DNA of 64,000 nucleotides from Coptis chinensis. Lineage: Eukaryota; Streptophyta; Magnoliopsida; Ranunculales; Ranunculaceae. Position numbers and translations under genes: made by a program. Below are positions 33,291 through 46,689 of this stretch, in pieces. The DNA lies in assembly GCA_015680905.1 (NCBI GenBank), contig CM027377.1, positions 24,824,501 through 24,888,500 of the forward strand, read 5' to 3'. Under the pieces are notes generated by a model, which worked only from the letters and a program-made list of their open reading frames with translations, was not told the DNA's origin and searched no databases. The number at the start of each line of letters is the position of its first letter. Positions within the stretch are counted from its first letter, which is position 1.

Positions 33291-33732
33291 CAAATAACCA
33301 ACCAAACATATTATATACGTACCGCATTTCATGCTCAATTACAGAGTGGGTCGTCTCTGCACGAGTAATTAGTTTGACCCACACTTCTGCAAAACCATAT
33401 ACAATCATCTATCTAAAGATACATCATTAACCAACACATTACCATAATTATATTATTTAAGGCTTTCTTTGCGTGTCCCTAAAATCACGTCGTATCTATG
33501 TCTTACCTAGTTTCCCTGGCTACCACAATCGCTTCCCAACGCCGAACATGTACATCCACATGCCTCCCCTTACATAATGAACCACTCCGTGCGTAACTAC
33601 CCTGAGCGGGATGCCGCACACCAGGTAACCCTCACACGAAAGCCATTATGTAAGTACTGCCACTATTCGGCATAAAATATCGCGCGTCTCATTCTATTTT
33701 GCGAACGGAATAATCAAGCCACTATTCGGCTA

Positions 33733-33880
33733 CGCCAGAAGGGCCAATCACATTACTTACGCCCGAAAGCCATTCAGATTCACTAAAACGCCAGAAGGGC
33801 CAATCAAATTACTTACGCCCGGAAGCCATTCAGATTCACTGAAACGCCAGAAAGGCCAATCAAATTGCACACGCCCACAC
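33733..33880. repeat. 56-bp tandem repeat inside the solo LTR
   Basis: CGCCAGAAGGGCCAATCA recurs at 33733, 33789 and 33845 with an exact 56-bp period; units share ACTTACGCCCG and AAGCCATTCAGATTCACT. It may be recent replication slippage within the LTR. Confidence 0.85.
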
Positions 33881-34944
33881 AGGGCAAATCACATGAGTTA
33901 TGGTAGCTAGGTTCTAGGATTTTCGTTACGTAATTTATTCAAGTGTCATACATTAATGACTCCTAATAATACCACTATATCACGTGCAGGTCAAATACAT
34001 TATTGCACTAAGCCAAAATATTTAGAAATATCTCAATATATCTCATAACCATTTTCATTCTTTCACGTGCCAATATATTATTGCACTAAGCCACAATCCC
34101 ATGGGCAAATATTCACTAATACTATACTACCTCATAGTAGCATCTCACATATATAATAATGGAGTGTTTATACATTTATTTCTCCAAAACTATTGCATTT
34201 AATATATATATCCCAACATATTATATAAGGTCACAATATCAACGTCAAATCTTAATTAGATAATGACAACCAAATTTATACAAGCTTCCATAGCATTTTA
34301 ACATTTGATTTGTCCATACAATTTACAACATAAAATGTAACACAATTAAACAGTCCACAGTCCACAATCAAAGTCCATGAATCTAAGTCCGTATATAATT
34401 TAATACTCATAAAAACATATATATCAAATTCTTATTATCAGAATTCCCCTCTAGTTACATGCCAATATTATATTGCACTACTCACGTCAAAACTTAATTA
34501 GATAATGACAAACAAGGTTATACAATGTTCGACAATATTTTATTACTATATTTGTCCATATTCTTAAATATGAGAAAAATTGGAAAAAGTCAACATTCTA
34601 CGGTCAACGGTCAAAGTCAATGGTCAACGGTTAACCTGTCGTTTCCATGTTCAACAGGTTCAGGGTCATAGCCATGGTTCATGGCTAAGGGCAATGTGCA
34701 TAGCTCATGGGCTCATGACTAAGGTAATGGCTAAGGTCATGGTTCAGACCCACTAGCCAAGCCCAAACCCAACCTTAGAACCCGAAAGTCTAAAAGTTGA
34801 AAAACCCATTTAGATCTCTATTTTAAGTCCTATGGACTGGTCCCAAACAATATTAGAAATTGGCCCAAAACAGTTAAGTGGTTCGGCCCAGAAATTGAAC
34901 GGAAACTGGCCCAATCAAAACAAATGAAACTGGCCCATAGAACT

Positions 34945-36557
34945 TGACCAACCTCTTTTTGTGTGTTAGATGTGGTATGGTCGTTGAACAAAAGAGAAGC
35001 GTATCAAAACCTAATTATCCCTCAATAAGTAAAGGATGAGTAGGGTATCGTTCCACTTTTAAGTGTATGTTATGTGAAGAACAGGACTGAAAAGGGGGTT
35101 TGAGGGATTAAAAACTAATATTGTAGAGATTGTAGATTCTAATGCTAAACTAAGCTAAATTAACTAAACTATTGAGAATTTATAAGAGAGAGAATTCAAG
35201 AGATTAGAATCCACCAATACTTTTAATCTATGACCTTCTGCTTCATGGTTGTTCTTACAAGTAGACTACAATTAGGCAATCGAGCGAGTGCCGATGCCCT
35301 TTTGGATGAAACATCGTTAACAATTAACTCTACTTAAGGTTGTTCTTATGTTTATGCTATTAATATCTTCTTTCCTTTTATGTAAGCTCGGCAGCCATTC
35401 AATGTATTACCAAGAGCAACATCAAGGAGTACTTCCTAATAGGGCAGCCATTCAATGAATCACCACTTAAGGCAAACACAAAGAATACTTCCCTAGGCAA
35501 CCCTCCCCGAGCTACCCCTTCTAAGGCAACACAAAGAATACTTCCCTAACTCTAAAGAATTACACTACTAGAAGAAAAGTAAAGAGCACTAGCATGATAT
35601 TAATATTGCAAAACATAAAACCCTATTCTATACTTCCATCCCCCTGTGTGGGCAATGGAACTAATAACTACAAACATAAAGAACTAACCGATTGAAGAAC
35701 ACCATGAACCGGAAGAATCATTAAACCTTAAGATCGGCTTCATCTCCTCCCTTGAAGGAGAAGATTAGCCTTCCATATAGAAGGAAGAACACAAAGAACG
35801 AGAAGAAGAAGAGTTGAAGAACATAAGACTAGAAAGACTAATTTATTAAGACTCAACCTAGTTAAAACCGATCTTTTATTATTAATCTCTCTCGCCTCAA
35901 GTTCGAGAGAAAAATATAAGTGAATTGGCCCATTACATGAGGCACTTAGGTCCTCTATTTATAGGGGTTACAATGAGTTCTAGAAGCATTCCAAACCGCC
36001 ATTTGTTTCCTAATACAAATAGGTTTCTTTTTCGTGAGTCCGACTTCGTCTTCAAAACCGAGAAGGAATTGGCTACAATTGTCGATTCATGCGCCCGGGA
36101 CGCATTATCCATGCCCCCAGACTTAATCAATGCGTCGGATGCTTTCGACGGCGCGCCCCAGATGCAACAATCGTCTGGGCCTTTCGATCCATCGGCCCCT
36201 GACGCGATAAGCCGCATTTTTCTCTTCTCGCTTCTATCCTTCTATCCTTTTTTGCGGGCTTTGTTCCAAGCTACGAATCCTTTGGCCTTGGGCTTCCAAA
36301 TAGACTTTAAAATAGGTCCAAGTCGCATATTTAATAGCTCCAATTCCTTGGCCTTCTCCATGATTGTCCACGGACCTCCCATGTGATCATTGATGCTCAA
36401 TTGCTTCGCTTTTACCCCATTTTCTCTAATATTCTACAAAACTCTCTTTTTCACCTGTAAAATCTTAAAACACAACTTATAAACACTATTAGTCCACTAA
36501 GATGGCTAAACAAGAGGCATAATCGAGGGTTAAATAGCACTTTTTGAGCACTTATCA
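34945..36557 (-). repeat. 3' LTR of the Athila element
   Basis: On the minus strand it starts TGATAAGTGCTC and ends GGTTGGTCA; it is 1,613 bp and pairs with 45076-46689. The plus strand shows TGACCAACCTC at the left edge and GCACTTATCA at the right. Confidence 0.9.
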
Positions 36558-37445
36558 CAACTCCTAACTAGCATTTTGCTAGTCTCTTAGCAAATAAGAT
36601 AAAAATAGATAAGTGATTAAAATCACATCCTAATAACAAAAATAAAATCCTAACTCATTTTTCAAGAGGCATCGCGATTGTATTTACCATATGCAACAAG
36701 GCTTTAAACCTTTAAGTTCCCCAAAAGGACGAAGTTATAGTCTCGTGAAGGTTTTAAAAGTGATATACCCACAAAATCAATCAATAGCATGTTTAAGAAT
36801 GATAGTATTTTTCAGAGAGAGAAATTCCTTACCCACTTAGTGCTTACCCCAATAGCAGTCACCATTGTTAACTACATTTCTGCAAAGACTCATAGATTAT
36901 GATGGGAGATAGTAAAAATTGACAAAATTCTCAATCAAGGCTTATGTGTGTACTTAGTCAATCTCCTATACTCTCCTATCCAAGAAACGGAATCCCTAGT
37001 TTACCATAGGTAGATAATCTCGACTTTCAATCCTCACCGGTCATACTCTCAAAAAAGAATCTCTCAGAAGATGGTCTACTATTTTACCTCATGTATGTGG
37101 GGAAAAGAATAATGCATACGAACATCCCACATACTACCTTAAAAAACAGACTTCTGAATAAAATTAGTCTCATGGAAAGAATGTCAATCACATATGAAGT
37201 GTCGGGTCCTTCACTTTAGCATCCTCTCACCTATTCTAGACTTCGTACCATACCTGTAATGATAAGTCATGGGTTGTAACTTGGCTTGGGTATTGGTTTA
37301 TGAAGGAAAGGTAAAAAGGATTCTAAGGTTGTTTTCGAAAACACTAAGGGTTTTGCTTTCTTTCTTTGGAAGATTTCTTCAAATTCTCAGTATTGCAGAG
37401 AAAAGTCTTCCTTTGTCTTAGCTTTTCCATCCATTCCATTCGACC

Positions 37446-37480
<35 letters not shown>

Positions 37481-39025
37481 TTCAGTGGTATATCTTTGAT
37501 TAGTAATCTTGGATATGCTTGTTTTCCACTAGCTTCTTTCACTTTGAACGTAATGATGGGATTCATTGTATCTCTCGGTATTTCCTTGTAATCTTCCTTT
37601 TTTGGTCTTTCTTCCTCCTTGTGCCCCTCGTATTCTCGTAAAACATATGGGTATGGTGATAAAGATTTTGGCTATACTTTTGTCCGAGTTGGGTGAAGGG
37701 TGAATGGTAGAGGGTTTTATGAAAGAAAATGGCTTATTGTAAGGCTCAAAAGGGTTTAACATGATGGTCCTACTAGGTGGGATAAAGGCTGAATGGGTTC
37801 ACTACTTGACTTATCAAGATGATACTGTTTTGAATAGACTACAAGACCTAATGGCTATCTCCCCAGTTGATGTCGCCGTGATTAACCAAATTAAAGAATA
37901 ATGAGACTATATTACAACGACATAAAGAACTGAAAGATGATGAGTCACTAAGACTCGGATTTTTCGTGAAGAACTCTCCAAAAATGGGTATAAAGCTCAA
38001 GTCTCACGGGCTAAGTCTAAAAAATTCTACTTTCGGTTTACTAGGGTTTAAATCTCTCTTCTAGCAAAAGTACACAAAACCGACCAAGTATTATGGTGGT
38101 GCCTTGATAAAGAATTCTATCAATAAGAACTATGTCCGAGCATAATAAATAGTCTAAGCGGTAATGAAATCAATAATATCAACTATCTATCAAACTTAGC
38201 ACTAAGCAAAGATAGAATCTATATCCCGGACTCATCATTAAAATTCATTTTTCTCATGCTATCTTGATATAGAAACAAAAATATTTTTGTTTTGAAAACT
38301 AATTTTCAAATTCATTTTCAAGTACACCCCTCCCCTACTTATGCATGCATTGACCTCAATGTATAAAGAAGTAAATGAAATGGATGAGAAAAAAGGTAGG
38401 ATATTACCATTGATGCGAATATCGTAATTAGTTCAAGAAACAAATTTTTAGGTCTTTTACGCCGATCCCCAAGACATAATGTGAGTCTTTTAAAGTCAGA
38501 TCCTCAAGACTAGAATTCCCATTCCAAAACTGATCTCTCAACAACATGCTTACTTCCTATAGACATTTTATACTCGGTCTACTAGAGTTATGAGACTTTG
38601 ACTCCGGCGCTTGCAACTCCTCTCAGTAAAGGACAAAGTTATGAAAATCTGAGGGCCCGGCTATCAGTGGCACTTATACTAATGAGATCCTAAGGAGTCA
38701 AGCTTACGACGCTTGGCTTCTTCATGCAAAAAACTTAAACTAGACAGAGTAACAGGTTCAGCAAGACATAGAATGTAATCTTTAAGGTGTGTAGGTAACT
38801 TACCCCAATTTTCCGCTTCAACAGTGGTCTGATAAACCGGATCCTTGAGAAAAATGGCCTCCACGTCTCCAGTAGGTAACTCTAGAAAAGGCTTTAGTCG
38901 ATGAGCATTGACTTTGAAATGAGTCCTTCTCTTTATGTCTTCTACTTCAATAGCTCCAAAAGGTGTGACATGTCTTACTATAAACGGTCCCGTCCATCTA
39001 GATCTCAGCTTTCCAGGGAAAATTT
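36558..39025. other. Non-coding 3' part of the Athila element
   Basis: Between integrase and the 3' LTR there is no recognisable domain; Athila relatives often carry an envelope-like ORF here, and none could be supported. A run of 30 T lies at 37448-37477. The stretch at 38640-39010 shows minus-strand coding character that continues the integrase end. Confidence 0.55.
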
Positions 39026-40153
39026 CTAGACGAGAGTTGTGGACCGTAACCTTCTCGGGTCTGTGTTCAAATTCTCTCTCTTAATTCTTCTATCATGTAA
39101 TGTTTTAGTCTTATCCTTGTAAATCCTCGACTTATCATAAGCATCACTTCTCAATTCCTCTAATTCACCGATCCAAGCTTCCTCCTTTCTCCTCGCTTGA
39201 TCTAGGTTGAAATTCATCTCTTTCACTACCCAATAGGCTTTATGTTCTAACTCAGCGGGTAGATGATACGCTTTTCCATATACCAAGCGATAGGGCTTAC
39301 ATCCCTATGGGTGTTTTGAATCTTTGTTATGTATGCCCATAGTGCATCTTGGAGTCTAAGAGACCATTCTTTCCTAGATGGATTTTCATCGTCTTCTCCG
39401 TAATACTCTTGATTTCCTATTCAAACTTCGCTTGACCATTAGTCCGAGGATGATATGGTAAAGCTAGCTTGTGAATTACTCCATACTTTGCCATAAGATT
39501 CCCAAATACACGATTCTGAATGAGAACCGTTATCACCGATGATGGCTCTCGGTGTTCCAAATCTTGGTAGAATGTTCTTCTTGAGAAAGTCCACGACGAC
39601 TTTATGATCGGGCGGTCTTCGTAGGAACCGCTTCAATCCATTTTGAAACATAGTCCACAGCAAGTAGAATGTAGGTGTAACCAAAAGAAGGAGGAAATGG
39701 TCCCATGAAATCTATACCCCATACATCAAAGATTTCGAGATAAGGATCGGTTGTTGAGGCCACTTTAACCTTTTCGAGGTTTTACCCGTAAATTGGCATC
39801 TCGGACATGCTTTGCAATAAATATTTGCATCTTTAAAAAGAGTAGGCCAATAGAATCCAGCTTGTAATACCTTTGTCTGCAGCAAGACGCGTATGCGGGC
39901 CAAAGTGTCCTCCAGAAGGTTGATCATGACAGAATGATAGAATGGATTCTGTTCCAATTCGGGATGCATCTTGAATAATTTGATCCGAACACTTCTTGAA
40001 TAAGTATGGATCATCCCAAAAATAATATCCGGCCTTTGAGTAGAATAAATCTTTTTCTTGCTTGCTCCAATGTGATGGTACCTTGTCGGTCACAAGATAA
40101 TTTGCAATGTGGTCGTACCATGGCACTTCGATATATCTTGAACAATTGTTCAT
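39026..40153 (-). mobile_element. Integrase region of the Athila element
   Basis: The minus strand encodes RFGTPRAIIGDNGSH and, towards 39026, YGKAYHLPAELEHKAYWVVK, the standard Athila/gypsy integrase C-terminal stretch. The zinc-binding front ([12 protein letters not shown]) lies near 39712-40014. Degraded. Confidence 0.85.
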
Positions 40154-40249
40154 CGGGGAAAAGTCTCACGATTTGTAAATTGTCTTCCGTATTCTCCACT
40201 AGCAATCTAGAAAGGTGATCAAGAACGACATTCTCTCGTTCCTTTCTTA

Positions 40250-41549
40250 TCACGTGATCTCCAAATCAAATTCTTGTAAAAGTAGTATCCATCGGATCAA
40301 TCTTGGCTTGGCATCCCGCTTAGCGAAAGTAAATGACGCAAGGCAAAGATGGTCGAGATAGACAATCACCTTTGAACCTATCAGATATTGTCGGAATTTG
40401 TCAAGAGAATAGACGACGGCTAAGAGTTCCTTCTCAGTGGTAGAATAATTAATCTGAGCTCCATTTAGAGTCTTGCTAGCATAGTAGATTGCATATGGCA
40501 CTTTCTTGTCTCTTTGTCCTAGAACGGCTCCTATAGCATAATCAGATGCATCACACATGATTTCAAATGGCTGGCTCCAAAGCTACGAATGATTGGTGCT
40601 GAAGTTAGTGCTTCCTTTAACTTCATAAAAGCTTCAACACATGATGTATCAAAATCAAAGACAATATCTTTCCCTAACAGATGTGACAGCGGTCTTGCAA
40701 TTCTGCTGAAATCTTTGATAAATCGACGGTAGAATCCCGCGTGACCTAGGAAGGCACGGATATCTTTGACAGTTCTCGGTTTGGGTAGATCCTTTATAAT
40801 ATCAATCTTCGCTCGATCTACTAGAATTCCTTCCTTTGAAACTTGGTGACCTAGCACTATCCCTTCCTTTACCATGAAGTGACACTTTTCCCAGTTCAGA
40901 ACTAAGTTGGTATCGCAACAACGTTTAAGGACTAAGGAGAGATGGTGTAGGCAATCCTCAAAAGATGATCCAAAAACTGAAAAATCGTCCATAAAAACTT
41001 CCATGTATTTCTCCACCATGTCATCAAAAATACTCATCATGCATCGCTGAAAAGTGGCCGGTGCATTGCATAGACCAAAAGGCATACGACGGTAGGCTTA
41101 ATGTTCGAATGGACATGTGAATGTGGTCTTCTCTTGGTCCTCGGGGTGAATATGGATTTGAAAATATCCCGAGTAACCATCAAGAAAGAAGTAGTAAGCT
41201 TGTCCGCCTAATCTTTCTAACATCCGATCAATAAATGGCAATGGAAAATGGTCTTTCCTCGACGCGCTATTCACTTTCAGTAATCGATGCAAACTCTCCA
41301 TCCAAATCAATCTCGGTTGGAATCAACTCATTGTTTCGTTCTCGATCACCGTGGTTCCGGACTTCTTTGGCACAACTTGAACTGGACTAACCCATTGACT
41401 ATCGAGAAATAGGGTAGATAATGTTGGCGGCCAAGGAGTTTGACGACCTCTTCTCTAACTACTTCCTTCATTTTCGGATTAAGCCTCCTCCGTGGTTGCT
41501 TAGAAGTCTTGGAATCCTCTTCCGGATGAATCCTATGTTGAACTATCAT
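40250..41549 (-). mobile_element. Reverse transcriptase and RNase H region of the Athila element
   Basis: The minus-strand stretch has MPFGLCNAPATFQRCMMSIF and EVFMDDFSVFGSSFEDCLHH, then FLGHAGFYRRFIKDFS and the RNase H start [16 protein letters not shown] with [19 protein letters not shown]. These are textbook Athila sequences. Degraded. Confidence 0.9.
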
Positions 41550-42043
41550 AGGGTGATCCCCCTTGATATCATCAATTGTCCAACCTATAGCTGACTTGTG
41601 TTCCTTTTAAAAGTGCTACTAACCCGATTCCTCGCTCCTTAGTCAAATCTGATGCAATGACTCTTCGGGTAGGTTCCCAAATCTCCCAAGAAAACATACT
41701 TGAGTGTAGACGGTAAAGGCTTCAATTCTAGCTTAGGTGGCTCCTTCTTAAGCTCTTTAGGTGGTCCATCAAGCATAGGTGATTCAATCTTTTCTTTGAA
41801 CTTGATGTCATCCATGACAGTGATGAATCCAAAATCGCATTGATTGACTCAACACTAAGTTCCTCACAATCTGAGTCTGTCAGAGCTTTCAATAACTCAT
41901 CAGCAGGATATGAATGAGTCGATAATCCGTGCTAACGCTTCAATCATACAAACCTCGTTCACAAAGACACACCTCCCCGTGGTTTTTGTAACATATGGAA
42001 AACATTGGTCTCGACTTTCATATTACCAAAGGATAACGCCATA

Positions 42044-44520
42044 TTACCGTTTTCGACGGTTGATGAGTGCATTTGTAATGGCCAAGAATGGTCCGCCTAG
42101 AATGATTGGTATCCGCCTACCGGATGTAGGTTCGTGGTCTAGTACTATGAAATCAACCGGATAATAGAAATCTTCGATCTTGACTATGACATCTTCAATG
42201 GTTCCTCTAGGTATTTTCATCGATCTATCTTGTTGTAAAAAGTAACATCGGGTCGGTTTTAGATCCTTCAAGCCCAACTTCTCGTAGGCTAAATATGGTA
42301 GAAGATTCACACCGGCACCCAAATCTAATAAAGCTTGTTCCTCCAAAGAATCTCCAATTTCGTATGTAATAGTTGGACTTCCGGGATCTTTTCGGTTTCA
42401 CAACCGATAGATTTTGTAGGAAACGATGAACATCTTTGAGGCGATAAAAGCTTCTTCTTTCGAATGTTGGTCTTCTTCTTTACTAGATCTTTTCGGGAAC
42501 TTGGCATAAGAGGGAACTTGCTTGATGGCGGTCGAAATGGGATATTAATATGCAAATTCTGAAATACATCGCAAATCTCCCTTATCCGGGGGTCATCTTT
42601 CTCGGTATTCACTAGTTTCAAGGAAGCGGTCGGGCGGATTCTTCAATATCGGTTCTCTTCTTTTCGGCTTCGGTTGGCTTGGTAACAATTAGTGGAGTGA
42701 CGGTGGAGTCACTCGTGATGGCTTCTTCTTACTTACTTCCACGATGTAGTTCCTTCAACTTCTTTTGCAACAGTTTTTTCTTGGTGGCACAACACTAGAT
42801 ATATCCGGAATGTTAGAATCGGGTGGGATGGTGGGGACATAAGTTATCTTAGGCTCCACAGAATCTTTTTCTGGTTCATAGACAATCTTGTTATCAACTT
42901 TCTTGCCCGACCTCGAGTGGTGACAGAATTGACTTGGGCATTCGACCGAGTAATCTCCGTGTTATCCACCGCAAGATACCTCTTCCTTTCGGATTTGGCC
43001 CTACCGGCTTGGTAATGCTCCTTTTTGATCTCTCTGTCAAGGCGGCAGCGATTTGCCCTATCGGCCTTGAATGACACTAAAGTTATTCTCCAACTTCCGG
43101 GTTCTTTGATTTGTCCGTTTCATTTCATTGACAATGGTGGTGATAGCTTCTTTCGGATGTGGGATAACCGCTTTGTTTGACCGAGGCGTAGGGGCAATAT
43201 ATCCACTCATAAGATCCGTACTAACTCTCGTTTATGTTGGCTTGGTATTGCCGGGTTCCGTATGACTGTTGATTTCTCAGATGGTTGCCGGGCGGTTTTG
43301 GAACCGAGCATCGGGTTATTCGAACCGATTTGATCGATTTTGAAATCCTCGGAGGAAAATTCCTCGATTTGTATTTTGTGGCTTCCAATAATTCTCGTCC
43401 CCGATTGAACCGGTTATTTCTTCCTAAAGAATTGATACTACATGCCTCTGCATTAGTATCCGGATAATCTAACACTCTTCATTGGTGTGGCCTTCATCGT
43501 AACATAGCTCACAAATGGTATAACAAGGCTTGGATGGTGAGGTTTAGCTTGGAAATTGTTTGGTTTTGGAGGATTCATGGAGAACCGATCAAACTTCTTG
43601 TTTAGATTTTCAAGTCCCGTTGATAGGCTTGCCATAATTGATAGCATTGCTTGATTTGGGTCTTCTTGAATTTGGTTGCCAAATTTCTTGGCAAGACTCT
43701 CCACTCTAGCTACGCCCTCGTTGCTAGTACTCCATTGTTGAGTATCTTGACTAAATTCTCGAGAAAGTTGTAGGCTTCCTCTCCATCCAATGATGTAAAC
43801 TTACCTTGATGCATTGATCGTATCATCCGCTTGTTCATAGTAGAAAGTCCTCGAAAAGAAAAATGAGCGGTGTGCTCTTATCATAACCATGATGTGGACA
43901 TGAGACTAGCAGATTATTGAATTTCTCCCCAGCTTTGATGATATTCTTCACCACCTTCCCTTTGAAATTGTTGATGGCTGGCTTGCGTGATGGCATCAAT
44001 CTTCTCGGGGGTGGGTAGAACTTGTTCATAAACTTTGTTCTTAACTTCTCGGTTGTTGTTGATTGAATTGATCGGTCGTGGCAGTTAACCATTCGGATGT
44101 TTTACCTTCGGTGAGAGTGGAAAAAGAATTAACTTGATACTCTCATCCCCGATATTCGTTCTTGAAAGTTCTAAGGATCGATAGAAATTTGTTCATCCGA
44201 ACATAAAGGTCAACATTAATGCGAACCATTGAACTTTGGAAGCATAGAGATTACTGATGCTCTAAGTTCAAATTGATTAGCTTCTGTCTCTGGAAAAACA
44301 ATACTGTTGGGTGGGTCTCCAATAATTGGCGAATAGAAGTCATTTCGCCTTCTTCCTCTGTTGTGCTTGCATGGGTGGGATAGCCGGGATTATTGGTGTC
44401 CAAAACACCTCCATCATTGCCATGCCATTGTATTAATCTCGTCTTGTATTATTGTGAGTCGGTTGTTAAACCTTGTCCACTGTTGTGTTCTTACTGGACG
44501 ATGATATGGACGACGGGGCA
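42044..44520 (-). mobile_element. gag and protease regions of the Athila element
   Basis: Protease-like sequence is at 42044-42346 (ALLDLGAGVNLLPYLAYEKL, then GRRIPIILGGPFLA). gag-like sequence lies at roughly 42600-44520, including LRTKFMNKFYPP and a stretch before the zinc-knuckle area. The order matches Athila. Degraded. Confidence 0.75.
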
Positions 44521-45075
44521 TACACTAGAAAATTCTACGCGAAAATAACAAAAAAAAACTATCCTACTATGCTTGAAGGTAATTAAACTAATATGCAACT
44601 ATTCTAAATTATACTAGAATGTAAAACTACTTTCCTTCAACTGGGTTGGGCTTTGCAGCTAGTATCTCGCCCGTTGTCTAAAGTTGTCTCTTCTAGGGTT
44701 ATGGTGAATCACTTGGATTGTTTAAGTACCACTTTGCCTACGCATCGATAGTCCGTTTGTCAAGATTCAGACAAGAAACACTAGAGTCTGATATTTCGCT
44801 GTGTTGGCTTACAACTTCAATTGTTGAAAAGATCCTAAATGCAATTATACTAGAAAGCAATAAAACTAAACTATGATGCAACTATACTAAGAAAGCAATA
44901 AAAAGAATGAAGATTCGACTAACCTGGATGGTAGATCTTGTCTTCGAGATGTCCTTCAAGCTTCTTTCTTTCTTAAAAGGATGGATGATGCGACTAAAAT
45001 TACCTCAATATCCAAAATTCTAATCTTGAAAGAAAACGTTAAACATAAACAACTTAAAGCGGCAGCGGCGCCATT

Positions 45076-46689
45076 TGACCAACCTCTTTTTGTGTGTTAG
45101 ATGTGGTATGGTCGTTGAACAAAAGAGAAGCGTATCAAAACCTAATTATCCCTCAATAAGTAAAGGATGAGTAGGGTATCGTTCCACTTTTAAGTGTATG
45201 TTATGTGAAAAACGAGATTTGGAAAGGGGTTTGAGGGATTAAAAACTAATATTGCAGATATTGTAGATTCTAATGCTAAACTAAGCTAAATTAACTAAAC
45301 TATTGAGAATTTATAATAGAGAGAATTCAAGAGATTAGAATTCACCAATACTTTTAATCTATGACCTTCTGCTTCATGGTTGTTCTTACAAGTAGACTAC
45401 AATTAGGCAATCGAGCGAGTGTCGATGCCCTTTTGGATGAAACATCGTTAACAATTAACTCTACTTAAGGTTGTTCTTATGTTTATGCTATTAATATCTT
45501 CTTTCCTTTTATGTAAGCTCGGGCAGCCATTCAATGTATTACCAAGAGCAACATCAAGGAGTACTTCCTAATAGGGCAGCCATTCAATGAATCACCACTT
45601 AAGGCAAACACAAAGAATACTTCCCCTAGGCAGCCACTCCCTGAGCTACCCCTTCTAAGGCAACACAAAGAATACTTCCCTAACTCTAAAGAATTACACT
45701 ACTAGAAGAAAAGTAAAGAACACTAGCATGATATTAATATTGCAAAACATAAACCCTATTCTATACTTCCATCCCGGTGTGGGCAATGGAACTAATAACT
45801 ACAAACATAAAGAACTAACTTTGATTGAAGAACACCATGAACCGGAAGAATCATTAAACCTTAAGCATCTTTGGTTTCATCTCCTCCCTTGAAAGGAGAA
45901 GATTAGCCTTCCATATAGAAGGAAGAACACGAAGAACGAGAAGAAGAAGAGTTGAAGAACATAAGACTAGAAAGACTAATTTATTAAGACTCACCTAGTT
46001 AAAACCGATCTTTTATTATTAATCTCTGCGCCTCAAGTTCCGAGACAAGAATATAAGTGAATTGGCCCATTACATGAGGCACTTAGGTCCCTCTATTTAT
46101 AGGGGTTACAATGAGTTCTAGAAGCATTCCAAACCGTCATTTGTTTCCTAATACAAATAGGTTTCTTTTCAGAGTCGACTTCATCTTCAAAACCGGAAGG
46201 AATTGGCTACAAGAAATCGATTCATGCGCCGGGCGATTATCCATGCGCCCCCGGACTTAATCAATGCGTCGACGCCTTCGATCTATCGTCCCGGATGCAA
46301 TCAATGCGTCGGACGCTCGATCCATCGCCCCGTGAGCGATAAGCCGATTTTCTCTCTTACGCTTCTATCCTTCTATCCTCTTTTGCGGGCTTTGTTCCAA
46401 GCAACGAATCCTTTGGCCTTGGGCTTCCAAATAGACTTTAAAATAGGTCCAAGTCGCATATTTAATAGCTCCAATTCCTTGGCCTTCTCCATGATTGTCC
46501 ACGGACCTCCCATGTGATCATTGATGCTCCGAATTCTTTCGTTTTACCCCATTTTCTCTAATATTCTACAAAACTCTCTTTTTCACCTGTAGAATCTTAA
46601 AACACAACTTATAAACACTATTAGTCCACTAAGATGGCTAAACAAGAGGCATAATCGAGGGTTAAATAGCACTTTTTGAGCACTTATCA
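45076..46689 (-). repeat. 5' LTR of the Athila element
   Basis: It has the same ends as 34945-36557 and is 1,614 bp, with only scattered differences and small indels. The adjoining GGCGCCATT on the plus strand is the edge of the primer site. Confidence 0.9.

Larger units (their letters stand above)
34945..46689 (-). mobile_element. Ty3/gypsy Athila element (innermost of the nest)
   Basis: The element is 11.7 kb, read on the minus strand, with LTRs at 45076-46689 (5') and 34945-36557 (3'). A perfect 5-bp GAACT duplication flanks it (34940-34944 and 46690-46694). The primer site beside the 5' LTR reads TGGCGCCGCTGCCG on the minus strand, an Asp-tRNA-type site usual for Athila. gag, protease, reverse transcriptase, RNase H and integrase follow in order, then about 2.5 kb before the 3' LTR with no clear envelope-like ORF. 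The LTRs differ by only a few percent by eye, so it is the youngest insertion in the nest. The coding part is broken in many places. Confidence 0.9.

Noticed and set aside
33102-33880. CRISPR-like array
   Set aside because: Units are contiguous tandem repeats inside a plant LTR, without unique spacers of even length and without cas genes; the window is eukaryotic.
35925-36386. 153-codon open frame and its near copy at 46203-46517
   Set aside because: Both are within the two Athila LTRs; the resemblance is due to LTR identity, and no protein is expected there.
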